Position numbers and translations under genes: made by a program
Shown: in pieces, positions 36,978 through 46,077 of the stretch
Layout: each line of letters starts with the position of its first letter
How positions within the stretch are numbered: the first letter of the stretch is position 1
Notes under the pieces: model-generated
Told to the model about the DNA's origin: nothing
Databases searched by the model: none
What the model saw: the letters and a program-made list of their open reading frames with translations, nothing else
Origin: Sphingomonas aerophila
Lineage (GTDB): Bacteria; Pseudomonadota; Alphaproteobacteria; Sphingomonadales; Sphingomonadaceae
DNA length: 64,000 nt
Assembly: GCF_014199305.1 (NCBI RefSeq)
Contig: NZ_JACIJK010000006.1
Span: 248,001-312,000, forward strand
Direction of reading: 5' to 3'

Positions 36978-37469
36978 ATGGCAGACCAGGATTTCAACAT
37001 GCAGCCGCTGCCGAACGGCGCCGACACTGCGCCAGCGGTCGGGCTGATTTCGCAGTACATCAAGGACCTGTCGTTCGAGAATCCGAACGCACCGGCGATC
37101 TACCAGAACCAGAACGCTCCAACGGTGGACGTTCAGTTCAACATCGGTGGAGCCCAGGTCGGCGACGAAGTACACGAGGTCGTGCTGAAGATCGAGGTTC
37201 GCGCCGAGAACGAAGGCCAGGTCGCCTTCATCGTGGACCTCAGCTACGCCGGCCTGTTCGGTTTCCGCAACGTCCCCGCCGACCAGATCCAGCCTTACCT
37301 GCTGGGTGAAGGGCCGCGCTTGATCTTCCCGTTCGCTCGCCGTGTGCTGGCGGATGCGGTGCGCGACGGCGGCTTCCCGCCGCTGCTGCTGGAGCCGATC
37401 GACTTCAACACCCTGTACCTCCAGTCGCAGGAGTCACAGGGTCAGCAGGGCGTGGCGGGTCAGGCCTAA
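36978..37469 (+). CDS. secB: Protein-export chaperone SecB
   Basis: This 163-residue SecB contains YIKDLSFENPNAPAIYQNQN, VVLKIEVRAENEGQVAFIVD and the conserved C-terminal FPPLLLEPIDFNTLYLQ. The tetrameric chaperone keeps presecretory proteins unfolded and delivers them to SecA. The start at 36978 gives the family length; CAAGGA precedes it. murJ follows after 24 bases and could be cotranscribed. Confidence 0.96.
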   Translation: MADQDFNMQPLPNGADTAPAVGLISQYIKDLSFENPNAPAIYQNQNAPTVDVQFNIGGAQVGDEVHEVVLKIEVRAENEGQVAFIVDLSYAGLFGFRNVPADQIQPYLLGEGPRLIFPFARRVLADAVRDGGFPPLLLEPIDFNTLYLQSQESQGQQGVAGQA

Positions 37470-37493
37470 GCCCGTCGTCGCGGAACGGCGTTC

Positions 37494-39110
37494 GTGAACC
37501 TTACCAAGTCGCTGGGATCGGTTGGCGGGCTGACGCTCGCCAGCCGTGTCCTCGGGCTCGTACGGGATTCGTTGTTCGCGCGCTTTGCCGGGGCAGGCTT
37601 CGCGTCCGACGCCTTCCTGGTCGCGTTCCGCCTGCCCAACATGTTTCGCGCCCTGTTCGCGGAAGGCGCCTTTGCCTCTGCGTTCATTCCCATGTTCAAC
37701 CGCAAAGTCGCCGACCCGAACGGGCGCGGCCTGGAAGACGGGTTGTTGTTCGCGGAAAAGGCTCAGGCGGTCCTATTCCCCGTCCTGATCCTCATGACGG
37801 TGGTCATGGAGCTTGCCGCGTGGCCAGTCGTGTGGCTGCTGTGGGGCGGGTCGGGCGGAGTCAACGACCAGCAGTTCGCGTTCGTCGTAGCGCTTAGCCG
37901 ATACACCTTTCCATACCTGTTGCTGATCAGCCTGGTGTCGCTGCTTGGTGGCATCCTCAATTCACTTGGCCGTTTCTGGGTCAACGCGGCGGCGCCGATC
38001 CTGCTCAACCTGACGCTGATCGGGGCGTTGCTGCTGTTCCACCAGACCGACCCGCTGCTGACCGCGCGTAATCAGGCGATCGCAGTGACGGTGTCGGGCG
38101 CGCTTCAGCTTGCCTGGTTGTGGCAGAACTGCCGAGCGAACGGCGTCCACCTGCGCCTGCGGCTGCCCCGGCTGGACCCGGAGGTGAAGCGCCTGCTGAA
38201 GCTGATCTGGCCTGCCGCGGCTGGCACGGGCGCGGTGCAGATCAACCTTGTCATCTCCACCGCCCTCGCCCGCAGCATGCTGCCTTCGGGGTCGGTCAGC
38301 TATATCTACTTCGCCGACCGGGTGAACCAGCTGCCGCTCGGCCTGATCGGCATCGGCCTGGGCACGATCCTGTTGCCCACCATCTCGCACCAGCTTGGGC
38401 GGGGAGCCGAGGGGGAGGCGATGGAAACGCAGAACCGCGGCATGGAGCTGGCGCTGCTGCTGACGCTTCCCGCCACGGTCGCGCTGATCGCGTGCGGCAC
38501 CCCGATCGTGGCCGCCCTTTTCGAGCATGGCCGCTTCGACCCGACGGACGCGGCCTTCACGGTTCAGGCGCTTGCCGCCTTCTCGATCGGGTTACCGAGC
38601 TACATTCTCGTAAAGGTGCTGACGCCCGGTTACTACGCCCGCGGCGACACCAAGACGCCGGTGCGCTACGCCATGGTGTCGATGGTGGTGAACCTGGTGC
38701 TCAACCTGCTGCTGATCCGGCCATTGCAGCACATGGGCCCGCCGCTCGCCACCGCGTTGGCGTCCACGGTCAACGTCGGGCTTCTCTACCGGACGCTGTC
38801 GCGGCGCGGTCACTTCACCGCAGACGCACAATTGCGCCGGCGGGCGCCGCGGGTGGCGTTGGCGGCGCTGCTGATGGGCGGAGTGCTGTGGTACCTGGCC
38901 GATCGCTTCCAGCCATTTGTCACCGCGCCCGGCATCGCGCGATGGGTCGCGCTGTGCGTCTTGGTCGCGACCGGGATGACCGTCTATGGCCTTGCGACGT
39001 TCCTGTTCGGGGCATTCCACCGCCGCGCCCTGACCCGCCTGATCCGCCGCCGTCGTACTGAGGCAGCGGAAGCCGCTCCCACAGCCTCTCCTGCCCTTCC
39101 GCCCGAGTAG
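37494..39110 (+). CDS. murJ: Lipid II flippase MurJ
   Basis: This 538-residue MOP-superfamily transporter has the typical N-terminus LTLASRVLGLVRDSLFARFA and AFLVAFRLPNMFRALFAEGA, followed by about 14 helices. It moves lipid II across the inner membrane during peptidoglycan synthesis. It starts at GTG 37494. trpS follows after only seven bases, a pairing common in related genomes. Confidence 0.95.
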   Translation: MNLTKSLGSVGGLTLASRVLGLVRDSLFARFAGAGFASDAFLVAFRLPNMFRALFAEGAFASAFIPMFNRKVADPNGRGLEDGLLFAEKAQAVLFPVLILMTVVMELAAWPVVWLLWGGSGGVNDQQFAFVVALSRYTFPYLLLISLVSLLGGILNSLGRFWVNAAAPILLNLTLIGALLLFHQTDPLLTARNQAIAVTVSGALQLAWLWQNCRANGVHLRLRLPRLDPEVKRLLKLIWPAAAGTGAVQINLVISTALARSMLPSGSVSYIYFADRVNQLPLGLIGIGLGTILLPTISHQLGRGAEGEAMETQNRGMELALLLTLPATVALIACGTPIVAALFEHGRFDPTDAAFTVQALAAFSIGLPSYILVKVLTPGYYARGDTKTPVRYAMVSMVVNLVLNLLLIRPLQHMGPPLATALASTVNVGLLYRTLSRRGHFTADAQLRRRAPRVALAALLMGGVLWYLADRFQPFVTAPGIARWVALCVLVATGMTVYGLATFLFGAFHRRALTRLIRRRRTEAAEAAPTASPALPPE

Positions 39111-39117
39111 ACATTTC

Positions 39118-40122
39118 ATGCGCGTTGTTTCCGGCATCCAACCCACCGGCAATCTTCACCTCGGCAACTATCTCGGCGCCATTCGTCAGTGGATCGCGAT
39201 GCAGGATGCGATGGGGACGGAGGATACGTGCCTGTTCTTCCTCGCCGACCTGCATGCGTTGACGCAGCCGGTGGTTGCCGCTGAGCTTGCGGCCAACACG
39301 ATCGAGATGGCGGCGACGCTGCTTGCCTGCGGTATCGACCCCGATCGTTCCATCCTGTTTAACCAGGCCCGCGTGCCTGCCCATGCGGAGCTTGCATGGT
39401 TGCTCGGCGGCACCGCGCGGATTGGCTGGCTGAACCGCATGACGCAATGGAAGGACAAGGCAGGCAAGAACCGCGAAGGTCAGTCAGTCGGCTTGTTCAC
39501 CTATCCGGTTCTCCAGGCCGCGGATGTCCTGGCGTATCAGGCGACCCATGTGCCCGTCGGCGACGACCAGAAACAGCACCTGGAACTGGCGCGAGACATC
39601 GCCGCGAAGTTCAACACCGACTTCGGCGTAGAGCTGTTCACCCAGCCCGAACCCTTCATCTCCGCTGCCGCGCCGCGCATCATGTCGTTACGTGACGGCA
39701 CGGCCAAGATGTCGAAGTCCGATCCGTCGGACGCGTCGCGGATCAACCTGATCGATGACGACGACCTCATCGCGCAAAAGCTGCGCAAAGCGCGAACCGA
39801 CTCCGACCCGTTGCCGGAAACGATGAAGGAGCTGGAGGGCCGCCCCGAAGCAACCAACCTCGTCACCATCTACGCGGCGCTTGCCGGCCGTGCACCGGCC
39901 GATGTGCTGGTTGAATTCGCGGGCCAGGGCTTCGGCCAGTTCAAACCGGTGCTCGCGGATATGGCGGTGTCGGTGCTTTGCCCGATCCGGACACGCCTGA
40001 CCGAGTTGCTTGGGGACCGGGGCGCGGTAGCGGCTACGCTGGAATCGGGGGCGAACCGCGCGCGCGCGCTCGCCGCCCCGACCCTGCTTGCCGCCCAGCA
40101 GGCGATCGGATTGCAGGTTTAG
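39118..40122 (+). CDS. trpS: Tryptophanyl-tRNA synthetase
   Basis: This 334-residue class I synthetase has GIQPTGNLHLGNYLGAI, holding the HIGH-like HLGN, and AKMSKSDPSDASRI as the KMSKS loop. Tryptophan-pocket segments such as FFLADLHALT and PVGDDQKQHLELARDIA are intact. Length is normal. Its stop overlaps the convergent L,D-transpeptidase gene by four bases. Confidence 0.96.
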   Translation: MRVVSGIQPTGNLHLGNYLGAIRQWIAMQDAMGTEDTCLFFLADLHALTQPVVAAELAANTIEMAATLLACGIDPDRSILFNQARVPAHAELAWLLGGTARIGWLNRMTQWKDKAGKNREGQSVGLFTYPVLQAADVLAYQATHVPVGDDQKQHLELARDIAAKFNTDFGVELFTQPEPFISAAAPRIMSLRDGTAKMSKSDPSDASRINLIDDDDLIAQKLRKARTDSDPLPETMKELEGRPEATNLVTIYAALAGRAPADVLVEFAGQGFGQFKPVLADMAVSVLCPIRTRLTELLGDRGAVAATLESGANRARALAAPTLLAAQQAIGLQV

Positions 40123-41471
40123 CGCGCGGCGTAGCGCCGCTCGCCTCCGTCTCGACCATAAAAGTCGGGGCGCGACACAAGTCGCCCGTTCTCCACCGCG
40201 ATCGTGCGATAGACGATATAGACCGGCACCGGCTGTGGCAGATCGAGCCGCTGTTCCGGCCGCGCGCGCGCGATCGGCAGCACCCGCCCGGTAAGCCACC
40301 GGCCCAGCCGCGGCGCATCCTCCAGCCGGACGCACCCGGCACTGAACTGGCGGTCATCTTCCTTCAGCAGCTTTTTGTCGGGCGTGTCGTGCAGGTACAC
40401 GCCCTTGTCGTTGGGGAACATGAACTTGACCCGCCCCATCGCGTTTCCGGGGCCGGGCAGCTGCCGCACCCGCGCCTCGATTCGACCATCGGCGACGGCC
40501 TGCCAGTCCACCGTTGACGGGTCGACGGGGCGGGCGTCGTCGGACCAGTCCGACAACACCTGATAGCGCTTGGCCGTCAGGAAACCCGGCCCTTGCGACA
40601 GCGCGCCGGCCGCGATGCGCGATCGCGCCAAGTCAGGCGGCAGGTTCCAATATGGATTGAGGCTGGCGTATTTAATCAGAGCCGCCATCAAGGGCGTGGG
40701 CTCGGCAGTTTTGCCAACGACGACCCGCATCGTGCCCTGTGCACGCCCATCCGCGACCATCCACAGTCGGGCGGAGGCGGCATCGACAAGCACGTAACGA
40801 CGGCCAAGATCGGCGGGAAGTGCGCGAAGCCGATCAAGGTTGGCCCGGAGAGCCTCTCGATCGGTCAACTCCTCTCCCACTCCGCCGGGACCCGGTGCGC
40901 CATTCGCCAACGCGGCGAGGCGAAGCTCGGCATAAAGCGGGTTCATCCAGCCGATCCGCTCTAGGTAGTCGGCCATCGACGGCGCGGACGCCGCCTCCAT
41001 CAGCAACTCGCGAACGCCCGGCACACGCGGGCGCAAGACGGCGTCGGGATAGACAACCCCGACATCGCGTGGACGGCGCATATCGCGGGCGAGCGCGACA
41101 AAGCTGACGGTCAGCGCGGCTTCCGCCCTGGCGAGCGCCCTGGGACTGCCCGACGCTGCACCTTCGAGCGCTGATACCAGTGCGCGCGGGCGGTAATCGT
41201 CGGGATCGAGCCCGTCGAGCCGGGCACTTGCGATCAGGTCGAGCAGTTTGTCTGCCGCCGGGGATACATGCCCACCCACGATCCACAAGGGCTGGTTCGG
41301 CCGTGCCGCGTAGAAGGAGCGCACCTCGCGCGGACCGCCACGATCCGCGATAGCAACGCGCAAAGCTTGGTCGCCCGCCTGTGCTGCCCCGACGCCGGGC
41401 ACTGCCGCCCAGAGTGCCGTCAGCAGGAGCGCGCACCGGATCGACCGGCGCGCGCCTTTTGTGATGATCAT
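40119..41471 (-). CDS. L,D-transpeptidase (YcbB/LdtD-like)
   Basis: This 450-residue protein has a signal sequence (about residues 1-34, ALLLTALWAAVPGVGAAQA). A scaffold domain (about 40-220) is followed by the YkuD catalytic domain, with HDTPDKKLLKED and the cysteine motif QFSAGCVRLEDA. It would form 3-3 peptidoglycan cross-links or attach proteins to the wall. The peptidoglycan-binding and linker parts differ from E. coli YcbB, so the name is by type only. The ATG at 41471 places the signal peptide at the N-terminus. Confidence 0.9.
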   Translation of the reverse strand: MIITKGARRSIRCALLLTALWAAVPGVGAAQAGDQALRVAIADRGGPREVRSFYAARPNQPLWIVGGHVSPAADKLLDLIASARLDGLDPDDYRPRALVSALEGAASGSPRALARAEAALTVSFVALARDMRRPRDVGVVYPDAVLRPRVPGVRELLMEAASAPSMADYLERIGWMNPLYAELRLAALANGAPGPGGVGEELTDREALRANLDRLRALPADLGRRYVLVDAASARLWMVADGRAQGTMRVVVGKTAEPTPLMAALIKYASLNPYWNLPPDLARSRIAAGALSQGPGFLTAKRYQVLSDWSDDARPVDPSTVDWQAVADGRIEARVRQLPGPGNAMGRVKFMFPNDKGVYLHDTPDKKLLKEDDRQFSAGCVRLEDAPRLGRWLTGRVLPIARARPEQRLDLPQPVPVYIVYRTIAVENGRLVSRPDFYGRDGGERRYAAR

Positions 41472-41487
41472 GCCTGAGTCGGCCGTG

Positions 41488-42066
41488 TCAGCCGCGCTCC
41501 CCGGCGCGAACCGGCGCGGGAGGCGGCGGGGACGCATAGTCAGGAAGCGACTGTGCCTGACGCAGGTGATCCTCGATAATCGGGACGGTTCGCGTCGCCA
41601 GCGCGCGGAAGCGCGGTTCGTCGCCAGACGCCGCATAGTTCCGGTGCAGGTCGAGCGCCTGCTGATGGCCGGAGACTTGCTCCGCCTTGTACACCGAGTC
41701 GAAGTCAGGGCCGGCCGCACTGACGCGTTCAAAGGCGTCGCGCTGTGGCGGCAACATGCCCGGGGGTGGCGGCGCGATGCCGACCGCCTGCGCCGTCGAC
41801 ATCAGGTCAGCCGAGGTACGCTGGTGATGGTCGATCATCATCTGGGCGAAGCGCAGCACCTGCGGATTGCGCGAGCGGGTGAGCGCGAGCCGGCTCGACT
41901 CGATCTCGAACTGGTCGCTCGACGCCGCCATCCGGGTGTAACCGGGCGCGGACAAAGGCGACATCGGGTCTGCGGCTATGGTTGCGGGCGGTCCCATGTC
42001 GTCGCGCTGGGACGCGCAGCCCGCCAGCAACATGTCCGCTCCCATGGAAGCGAGAACAAGCTTCAT
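41488..42066 (-). CDS. DUF4142 putative lipoprotein
   Basis: This 192-residue protein has a short signal with lipobox LLAGC (about residue 17) and then a DUF4142 four-helix domain: SSDQFEIESSRLALTRSRNP, LRFAQMMIDHHQRTSADLM. The C-terminus is proline-rich. Function is unknown; the fold is ferritin-like. It is 16 bases upstream of the L,D-transpeptidase on the same strand, so it may share its transcript and act in the periplasm. Confidence 0.85.
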   Translation of the reverse strand: MKLVLASMGADMLLAGCASQRDDMGPPATIAADPMSPLSAPGYTRMAASSDQFEIESSRLALTRSRNPQVLRFAQMMIDHHQRTSADLMSTAQAVGIAPPPPGMLPPQRDAFERVSAAGPDFDSVYKAEQVSGHQQALDLHRNYAASGDEPRFRALATRTVPIIEDHLRQAQSLPDYASPPPPAPVRAGERG

Positions 42067-42139
42067 CAGACCTCTCCCGAACTAAACCTACCCACGCCCT
42101 ACGCGCGCAGGCGTTGCCCGGTTCCGTTTCGGGTCCGAA

Positions 42140-43618
42140 TCAGCTTTCGAGCTCGCGAAGCAGCACGCGAACCGCGCTGTCGATCTCGCGATCGGTGTCG
42201 CGCAGTTCCTCGATCTTGCGCACGGCATGGATCACCGTCGAGTGATCACGGCCGCCGAACTTGCGGCCAATCTCCGGAAGTGAGCGGGTGGTCAGGCGCT
42301 TAGACAGGTACATCGCGATCTGGCGCGGCCGGGCGACGCAGCGCGACCGGCGCGCGGAAACGAGGTCGAGCGGCTTCAGCGCGAAATGCTGGGTAACAAG
42401 CTTCTGAATTTCGTCGATCGTGACCCGACGCTGCGCCCCGCGGAACGCGTCACCCAGGGTTTGGGTCGCGAACTCCAGGTCGATGCGCTCGCCCGTCAGC
42501 TGGGCATAGGCCACAACCCGGTTGAGCGCGCCTTCAAGCTCGCGGATGTTGGTGTGGATGCGACCGGCGATCAGGTCCAGCACCTCTGCCGGCACCTTTG
42601 TATCGGGCAGGTCGTCGAGCTTGGCAGACAGGATCGCCCGGCGCAGGTCCAGACCCGGCGCCTTGATGTCGGCAACCAGCCCGCCGCCCAGGCGCGACAG
42701 GATGCGAGCTTCCACGCCGTCGAGCGCCTGGGGTGCACGATCGGCAGCGATCACCAGCCGCTTGTTGGCGCCCATGATCTCGTTGATCGTGTGGAAGAAC
42801 TCCTCCTGCGTGCTGTCCTTGCCAGCGATGAACTGAAGATCGTCGATCAGCAGCAGATCGGCCGACCGCAGCCTAGCCTTGAACGCAAAAGTGTCGCGCG
42901 CTCGCATCGAAGCGACGAACTCGAACATGAAGCGCTCGGCCGACATGTAGAGAACGCGCGCCTCGGGCCGCACCGCCAGAAAGGCGTGGGCGATCGCGTG
43001 CATCAGGTGAGTCTTGCCCTGCCCGGTGCCCGCATGAAGGAACAAGGGGCTAAAGCGCGGGGGGCCATCCTCCGCCAGCAGCTTCGCTGCGTTGAGCGCG
43101 ACTCGGTTGGACGCGTCCACGACGAAGCGGTCAAATGTGTTGCGCGGGTCGAGAGCCGGGCGCTCACCGGCTGGTGAAGCCAATGACGGGGCTGGAGCAG
43201 GTGTGCCGGCCTGCGCCGCCGCTGGGGCCGCCGGAGCTTCAGTCAGCAGGTCCGTTGCGTCCGGCTCGCTTGCAGCGGGAGCGACGGCTGCGGCCGCCTG
43301 CGTGGCGGGCGTGTCCGCAGTGACTACCGTGAGTACCGGCCCGGGCGCACGCGTCTCGATCGCGATGCTCCGCACCTCGGGCAGTGCCTGGCGGAACTCC
43401 AGCAGCAGCCGGTCCTGATAGTGGCTCCTCACCCAGTTGGTCATGAACGCCGATGGGAGCGCCAGACGAACCGCGTCCGGCTCATCCCCGTCGATCAGCT
43501 CCATGGGCTTCAGCCACTGGTCGAACAGCCGGGCACCGGCCGACTCGCGCAGCGACGACCGCACTCGGGCCCAAGCCCGCTGCAGCTCGCTTGCCGACGT
43601 CGTCACCGGACTGTTCAT
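42140..43618 (-). CDS. dnaA: Chromosomal replication initiator DnaA
   Basis: This 492-residue DnaA has domain I (about 8-80), a long Ala/Pro-rich domain II (about 100-165), AAA+ domain III with FLHAGTGQGKTHLMHAIAHA and LLLIDDLQFIAGK, and domain IV with RQIAMYLSKRLTTRSLPEIG and GGRDHSTVIHAVRKIE. It opens the replication origin. The ATG at 43618 is chosen; an adjacent GTG at 43621 is in frame. GGGAGAG lies a few bases upstream. About 420 bases separate it from rpsT. Confidence 0.96.
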   Translation of the reverse strand: MNSPVTTSASELQRAWARVRSSLRESAGARLFDQWLKPMELIDGDEPDAVRLALPSAFMTNWVRSHYQDRLLLEFRQALPEVRSIAIETRAPGPVLTVVTADTPATQAAAAVAPAASEPDATDLLTEAPAAPAAAQAGTPAPAPSLASPAGERPALDPRNTFDRFVVDASNRVALNAAKLLAEDGPPRFSPLFLHAGTGQGKTHLMHAIAHAFLAVRPEARVLYMSAERFMFEFVASMRARDTFAFKARLRSADLLLIDDLQFIAGKDSTQEEFFHTINEIMGANKRLVIAADRAPQALDGVEARILSRLGGGLVADIKAPGLDLRRAILSAKLDDLPDTKVPAEVLDLIAGRIHTNIRELEGALNRVVAYAQLTGERIDLEFATQTLGDAFRGAQRRVTIDEIQKLVTQHFALKPLDLVSARRSRCVARPRQIAMYLSKRLTTRSLPEIGRKFGGRDHSTVIHAVRKIEELRDTDREIDSAVRVLLRELES

Positions 43619-43988
43619 CACACATAGCTCTCCCGTTTCCGCGAAAGCAGCCTTTCGCGGACGATCCGTTTACAACGATCAAACATCCCCCATCCCGGCT
43701 CCACCCCCCTGGAGCCGACTGGCATGTTCTTCTGTGATCAAACGTGGTGCCGGTTGGCGACCTCGTTCAGCGATTATGAAGCGCTGGCTGAGTCGATCAA
43801 GGCCGGCTCGTGCCACAAATCCGAAATAAAGCGGGTTGACAGCCACGGGGCCCCCGAAAACCGTCAAACTATTTGATAAGTAACTGATATTGAGGGTTTT
43901 TGTAGTATTTCGAAGGGGCCCACTCTGCTCGAATCGCGGTCAGTCCTGCCTTTCGCTTTTCGTTCCAAACCCATCTGCTGAGCACGCG
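43619..43988. other. Long dnaA upstream region with an AT-rich stretch
   Basis: About 370 bases between the dnaA start and the rpsT terminator hold no convincing gene. The part at 43865-43915 is clearly AT-richer than its surroundings. This is the likely promoter region for dnaA. I found no cluster of TTATCCACA-like DnaA boxes, so an origin here is not supported. Confidence 0.5.
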
Positions 43989-44018
43989 AAAAAGCCCGCC
44001 GGGACAAACCCGACGGGC
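43989..44018 (-). terminator. Intrinsic terminator of rpsT
   Basis: On the minus strand, GCCCGTCGGG, a five-base loop and CCCGGCGGGC form a 10-bp stem with one mismatch, followed directly by TTTTT. It lies 26 bases after the rpsT stop and should insulate dnaA from rpsT transcription. Confidence 0.88.
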
Positions 44019-44044
44019 TCAATACTGATCAACAATTCGGCCGC

Positions 44045-44308
44045 TTAGGCGAGCGCGGTAAGACGCTTCGTCAGGCGGGAGAACTTCCGCGACGCGGTGT
44101 TCTTGTGCAGCACACCCTTGGCAACGCCACGGGCGAGTTCGGGCTGCGCAGCCGCTAGGGCGGCGGTCGCTGCTTCCTTGTCGCCCGACGCCAGCGCAGC
44201 CTCCACCTTCTTGATGAAGGTGCGGATACGACCGACGCGCGCGCCGTTGATTTCGGCGCGGGCCTGGTTGCGACGGATGCGCTTCTTCGCTTGCGGCGTG
44301 TTCGCCAT
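44045..44308 (-). CDS. rpsT: 30S ribosomal protein S20
   Basis: This 87-residue protein starts [20 protein letters not shown] and ends [20 protein letters not shown], diagnostic of S20. It binds 16S rRNA early in assembly. An intrinsic terminator follows. mutM lies 115 bases upstream on the same strand. Confidence 0.97.
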   Translation of the reverse strand: MANTPQAKKRIRRNQARAEINGARVGRIRTFIKKVEAALASGDKEAATAALAAAQPELARGVAKGVLHKNTASRKFSRLTKRLTALA

Positions 44309-44423
44309 TCTTGCCTCTGGATCCCGATCAAAAGCGGGGCGCCGGGATGGCCCGGGCCCTCGTGAAGCCGTGCCCCCTAACGACCTTGCCGGACAAGGTC
44401 AACCGCGTGGCCATCGAAGAGCA

Positions 44424-45236
44424 TCATCGCTGGCACCGCGGGCACCAGAAAGTGGACCGCCCCGCTTCCACCCGCCGGCGCACGGGGTCGCCACAGCCAC
44501 AGGCGTCGCCCTCACGCCCATATACTCGCCATTGCTTCGAGAAATAGCCAAGCTCACCGTCCGGCCTCGCATAGTCGCGCAGCGTCGACCCTCCGGCTGC
44601 AATGGCGGCGACCAGCACCTCCTTCACCGCGACGACAAGGCGATCGAGTCGGGCGCGAGCGATCTGGCCCCCCGCTCGGGCAGGCGCGATCCCCGACAGG
44701 TGCAGCGCCTCGCACACATAGATGTTGCCGAGCCCCGCCACGATCCGCTGGTCGAGCAGCATCGCCTTGATCGGCGCCTGCCGACCGTCAAGCATCCGGT
44801 CGAGGTATGCGCCGTCGAAAGCATCGGACAGCGGCTCCGGCCCCATCGCAACAAAGGGAGGATAGCTGGCCAGCCTATCGGTCGCGATCAGGTCGAGAAA
44901 GCCGAACCGGCGTGGGTCGTTCAGCGCCAGGCGTCGCCCATTGGCCGTGTCGATCAGCAGGTGGTCATGCGTCAGCACGTCGCTCGGATCGACTCGCCAC
45001 CGACCCGACATGCCGAGGTGAAAGATCAGCGTGTCGCCGCGATCGGTATCGATCAGGCCATACTTCGCGCTCCGGCCAAGCGAGGTCACTGTGGCGCCGG
45101 TCAGCCGTTGCCGCAGATCGGGCGGGATCGCCTTGCGCAGGTCCGCTCGTCGTGGCTCCACCCCGACCATTCTTTGTCCGGCGAGCACGGGCGTCAGCCC
45201 GCGCACGGTGGTTTCTACCTCGGGAAGCTCTGGCAT
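44424..45236 (-). CDS. mutM: Formamidopyrimidine-DNA glycosylase
   Basis: This 270-residue DNA repair enzyme keeps the N-terminal catalytic PELPEVETTVRGL (Pro1, Glu2), the lysine in SLGRSAKYGLI, the LDQRIVAGLGNIYVCEAL helix-two-turn-helix region, and a C-terminal zinc finger with paired cysteines (CGCGDP and WCPRC). It removes 8-oxoguanine. It is divergent from ubiE with a 102-base gap. Confidence 0.95.
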   Translation of the reverse strand: MPELPEVETTVRGLTPVLAGQRMVGVEPRRADLRKAIPPDLRQRLTGATVTSLGRSAKYGLIDTDRGDTLIFHLGMSGRWRVDPSDVLTHDHLLIDTANGRRLALNDPRRFGFLDLIATDRLASYPPFVAMGPEPLSDAFDGAYLDRMLDGRQAPIKAMLLDQRIVAGLGNIYVCEALHLSGIAPARAGGQIARARLDRLVVAVKEVLVAAIAAGGSTLRDYARPDGELGYFSKQWRVYGREGDACGCGDPVRRRVEAGRSTFWCPRCQR

Positions 45237-45338
45237 GGGGCGTGATATAGGTATGCGCGGCGGCAGGTCACGCTACCTCGCTTAACAACTCGCCCGAACG
45301 GGTTTGCCCCTGCCCTGCGCCCCGTCTAGGGCACTTGC

Positions 45339-46070
45339 ATGAGCGATACCGTTTCCTTCGGCTACGAAGAGGTTGCCCCCGCAGAAAAGACCCGGCGGGT
45401 CGGTGGCGTGTTCACGTCCGTGGCCTCCCGCTACGACCTGATGAACGATGCCATGTCGGGCGGCATGCACCGGCTGTGGAAGGACCGCTTTGTGCGCCGG
45501 GTGAAGCCGCGTGCCGGCGAACAGATCCTCGACATGGCGGGCGGCACGGGCGACATCGCGTTCCGCCTGGCCCGTGCAGGGGCCAGCGTGACGGTGGCGG
45601 ACATCAACCCGGCCATGCTGGAGGTGGGGATGACCCGTGCCCAGCAGCGCGGCATCGACGGGCTTGTCTGGTCGGAGGCGAACGCGGAAACGCTCAGTTA
45701 CCCGGACCGCTTCTTTGACGCCTACACCATTGCCTTCGGCATCCGGAACGTGACCGATATCCCGGCCGCGCTGCGTGAAGCCAACCGCGTGCTGCGCCGC
45801 GGCGGCCGGTTCTTTTGCCTGGAATTCTCGACCACCCAGTGGCCGGGCTTTGCCGAAGCCTATGACGCGTACAGCCACCGGCTGGTCCCGCGGCTGGGGC
45901 AGATGCTGGCCGGCGACGCGGAGAGCTATCGCTACCTGATCGAGTCGATCCGCCGCTTTCCCGACATGCCGAAATTCGAGGGCATGATTCGCGATGCCGG
46001 CTTCGTGAATACGCGGGTTGAGCCGATCATGGGCGGGCTGGTCGCCATTCATTCCGGCTGGAAGATCTGA
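45339..46070 (+). CDS. ubiE: Ubiquinone biosynthesis methyltransferase UbiE
   Basis: This 243-residue SAM-dependent C-methyltransferase has FGYEEVAPAEKTRRVGGVFT, SVASRYDLMNDAMSGGMHRL, the SAM motif LDMAGGTGDIAFRLA and AFGIRNVTDIPAAL. It methylates the benzoquinol ring in ubiquinone synthesis. ubiB follows after seven bases, forming the usual ubi pair. Confidence 0.95.
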   Translation: MSDTVSFGYEEVAPAEKTRRVGGVFTSVASRYDLMNDAMSGGMHRLWKDRFVRRVKPRAGEQILDMAGGTGDIAFRLARAGASVTVADINPAMLEVGMTRAQQRGIDGLVWSEANAETLSYPDRFFDAYTIAFGIRNVTDIPAALREANRVLRRGGRFFCLEFSTTQWPGFAEAYDAYSHRLVPRLGQMLAGDAESYRYLIESIRRFPDMPKFEGMIRDAGFVNTRVEPIMGGLVAIHSGWKI

Positions 46071-46077
46071 TCCAACC

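Noticed and set aside
38120..39061. 313-codon plus-strand frame inside murJ
   Set aside because: It overlaps murJ in another frame and is Arg/Gly/Ala-rich, while murJ shows the expected helices and motifs.
43619..43988. Replication origin upstream of dnaA
   Set aside because: I found no cluster of DnaA-box-like nonamers. An AT-rich patch alone is not enough, and I cannot compute GC skew.
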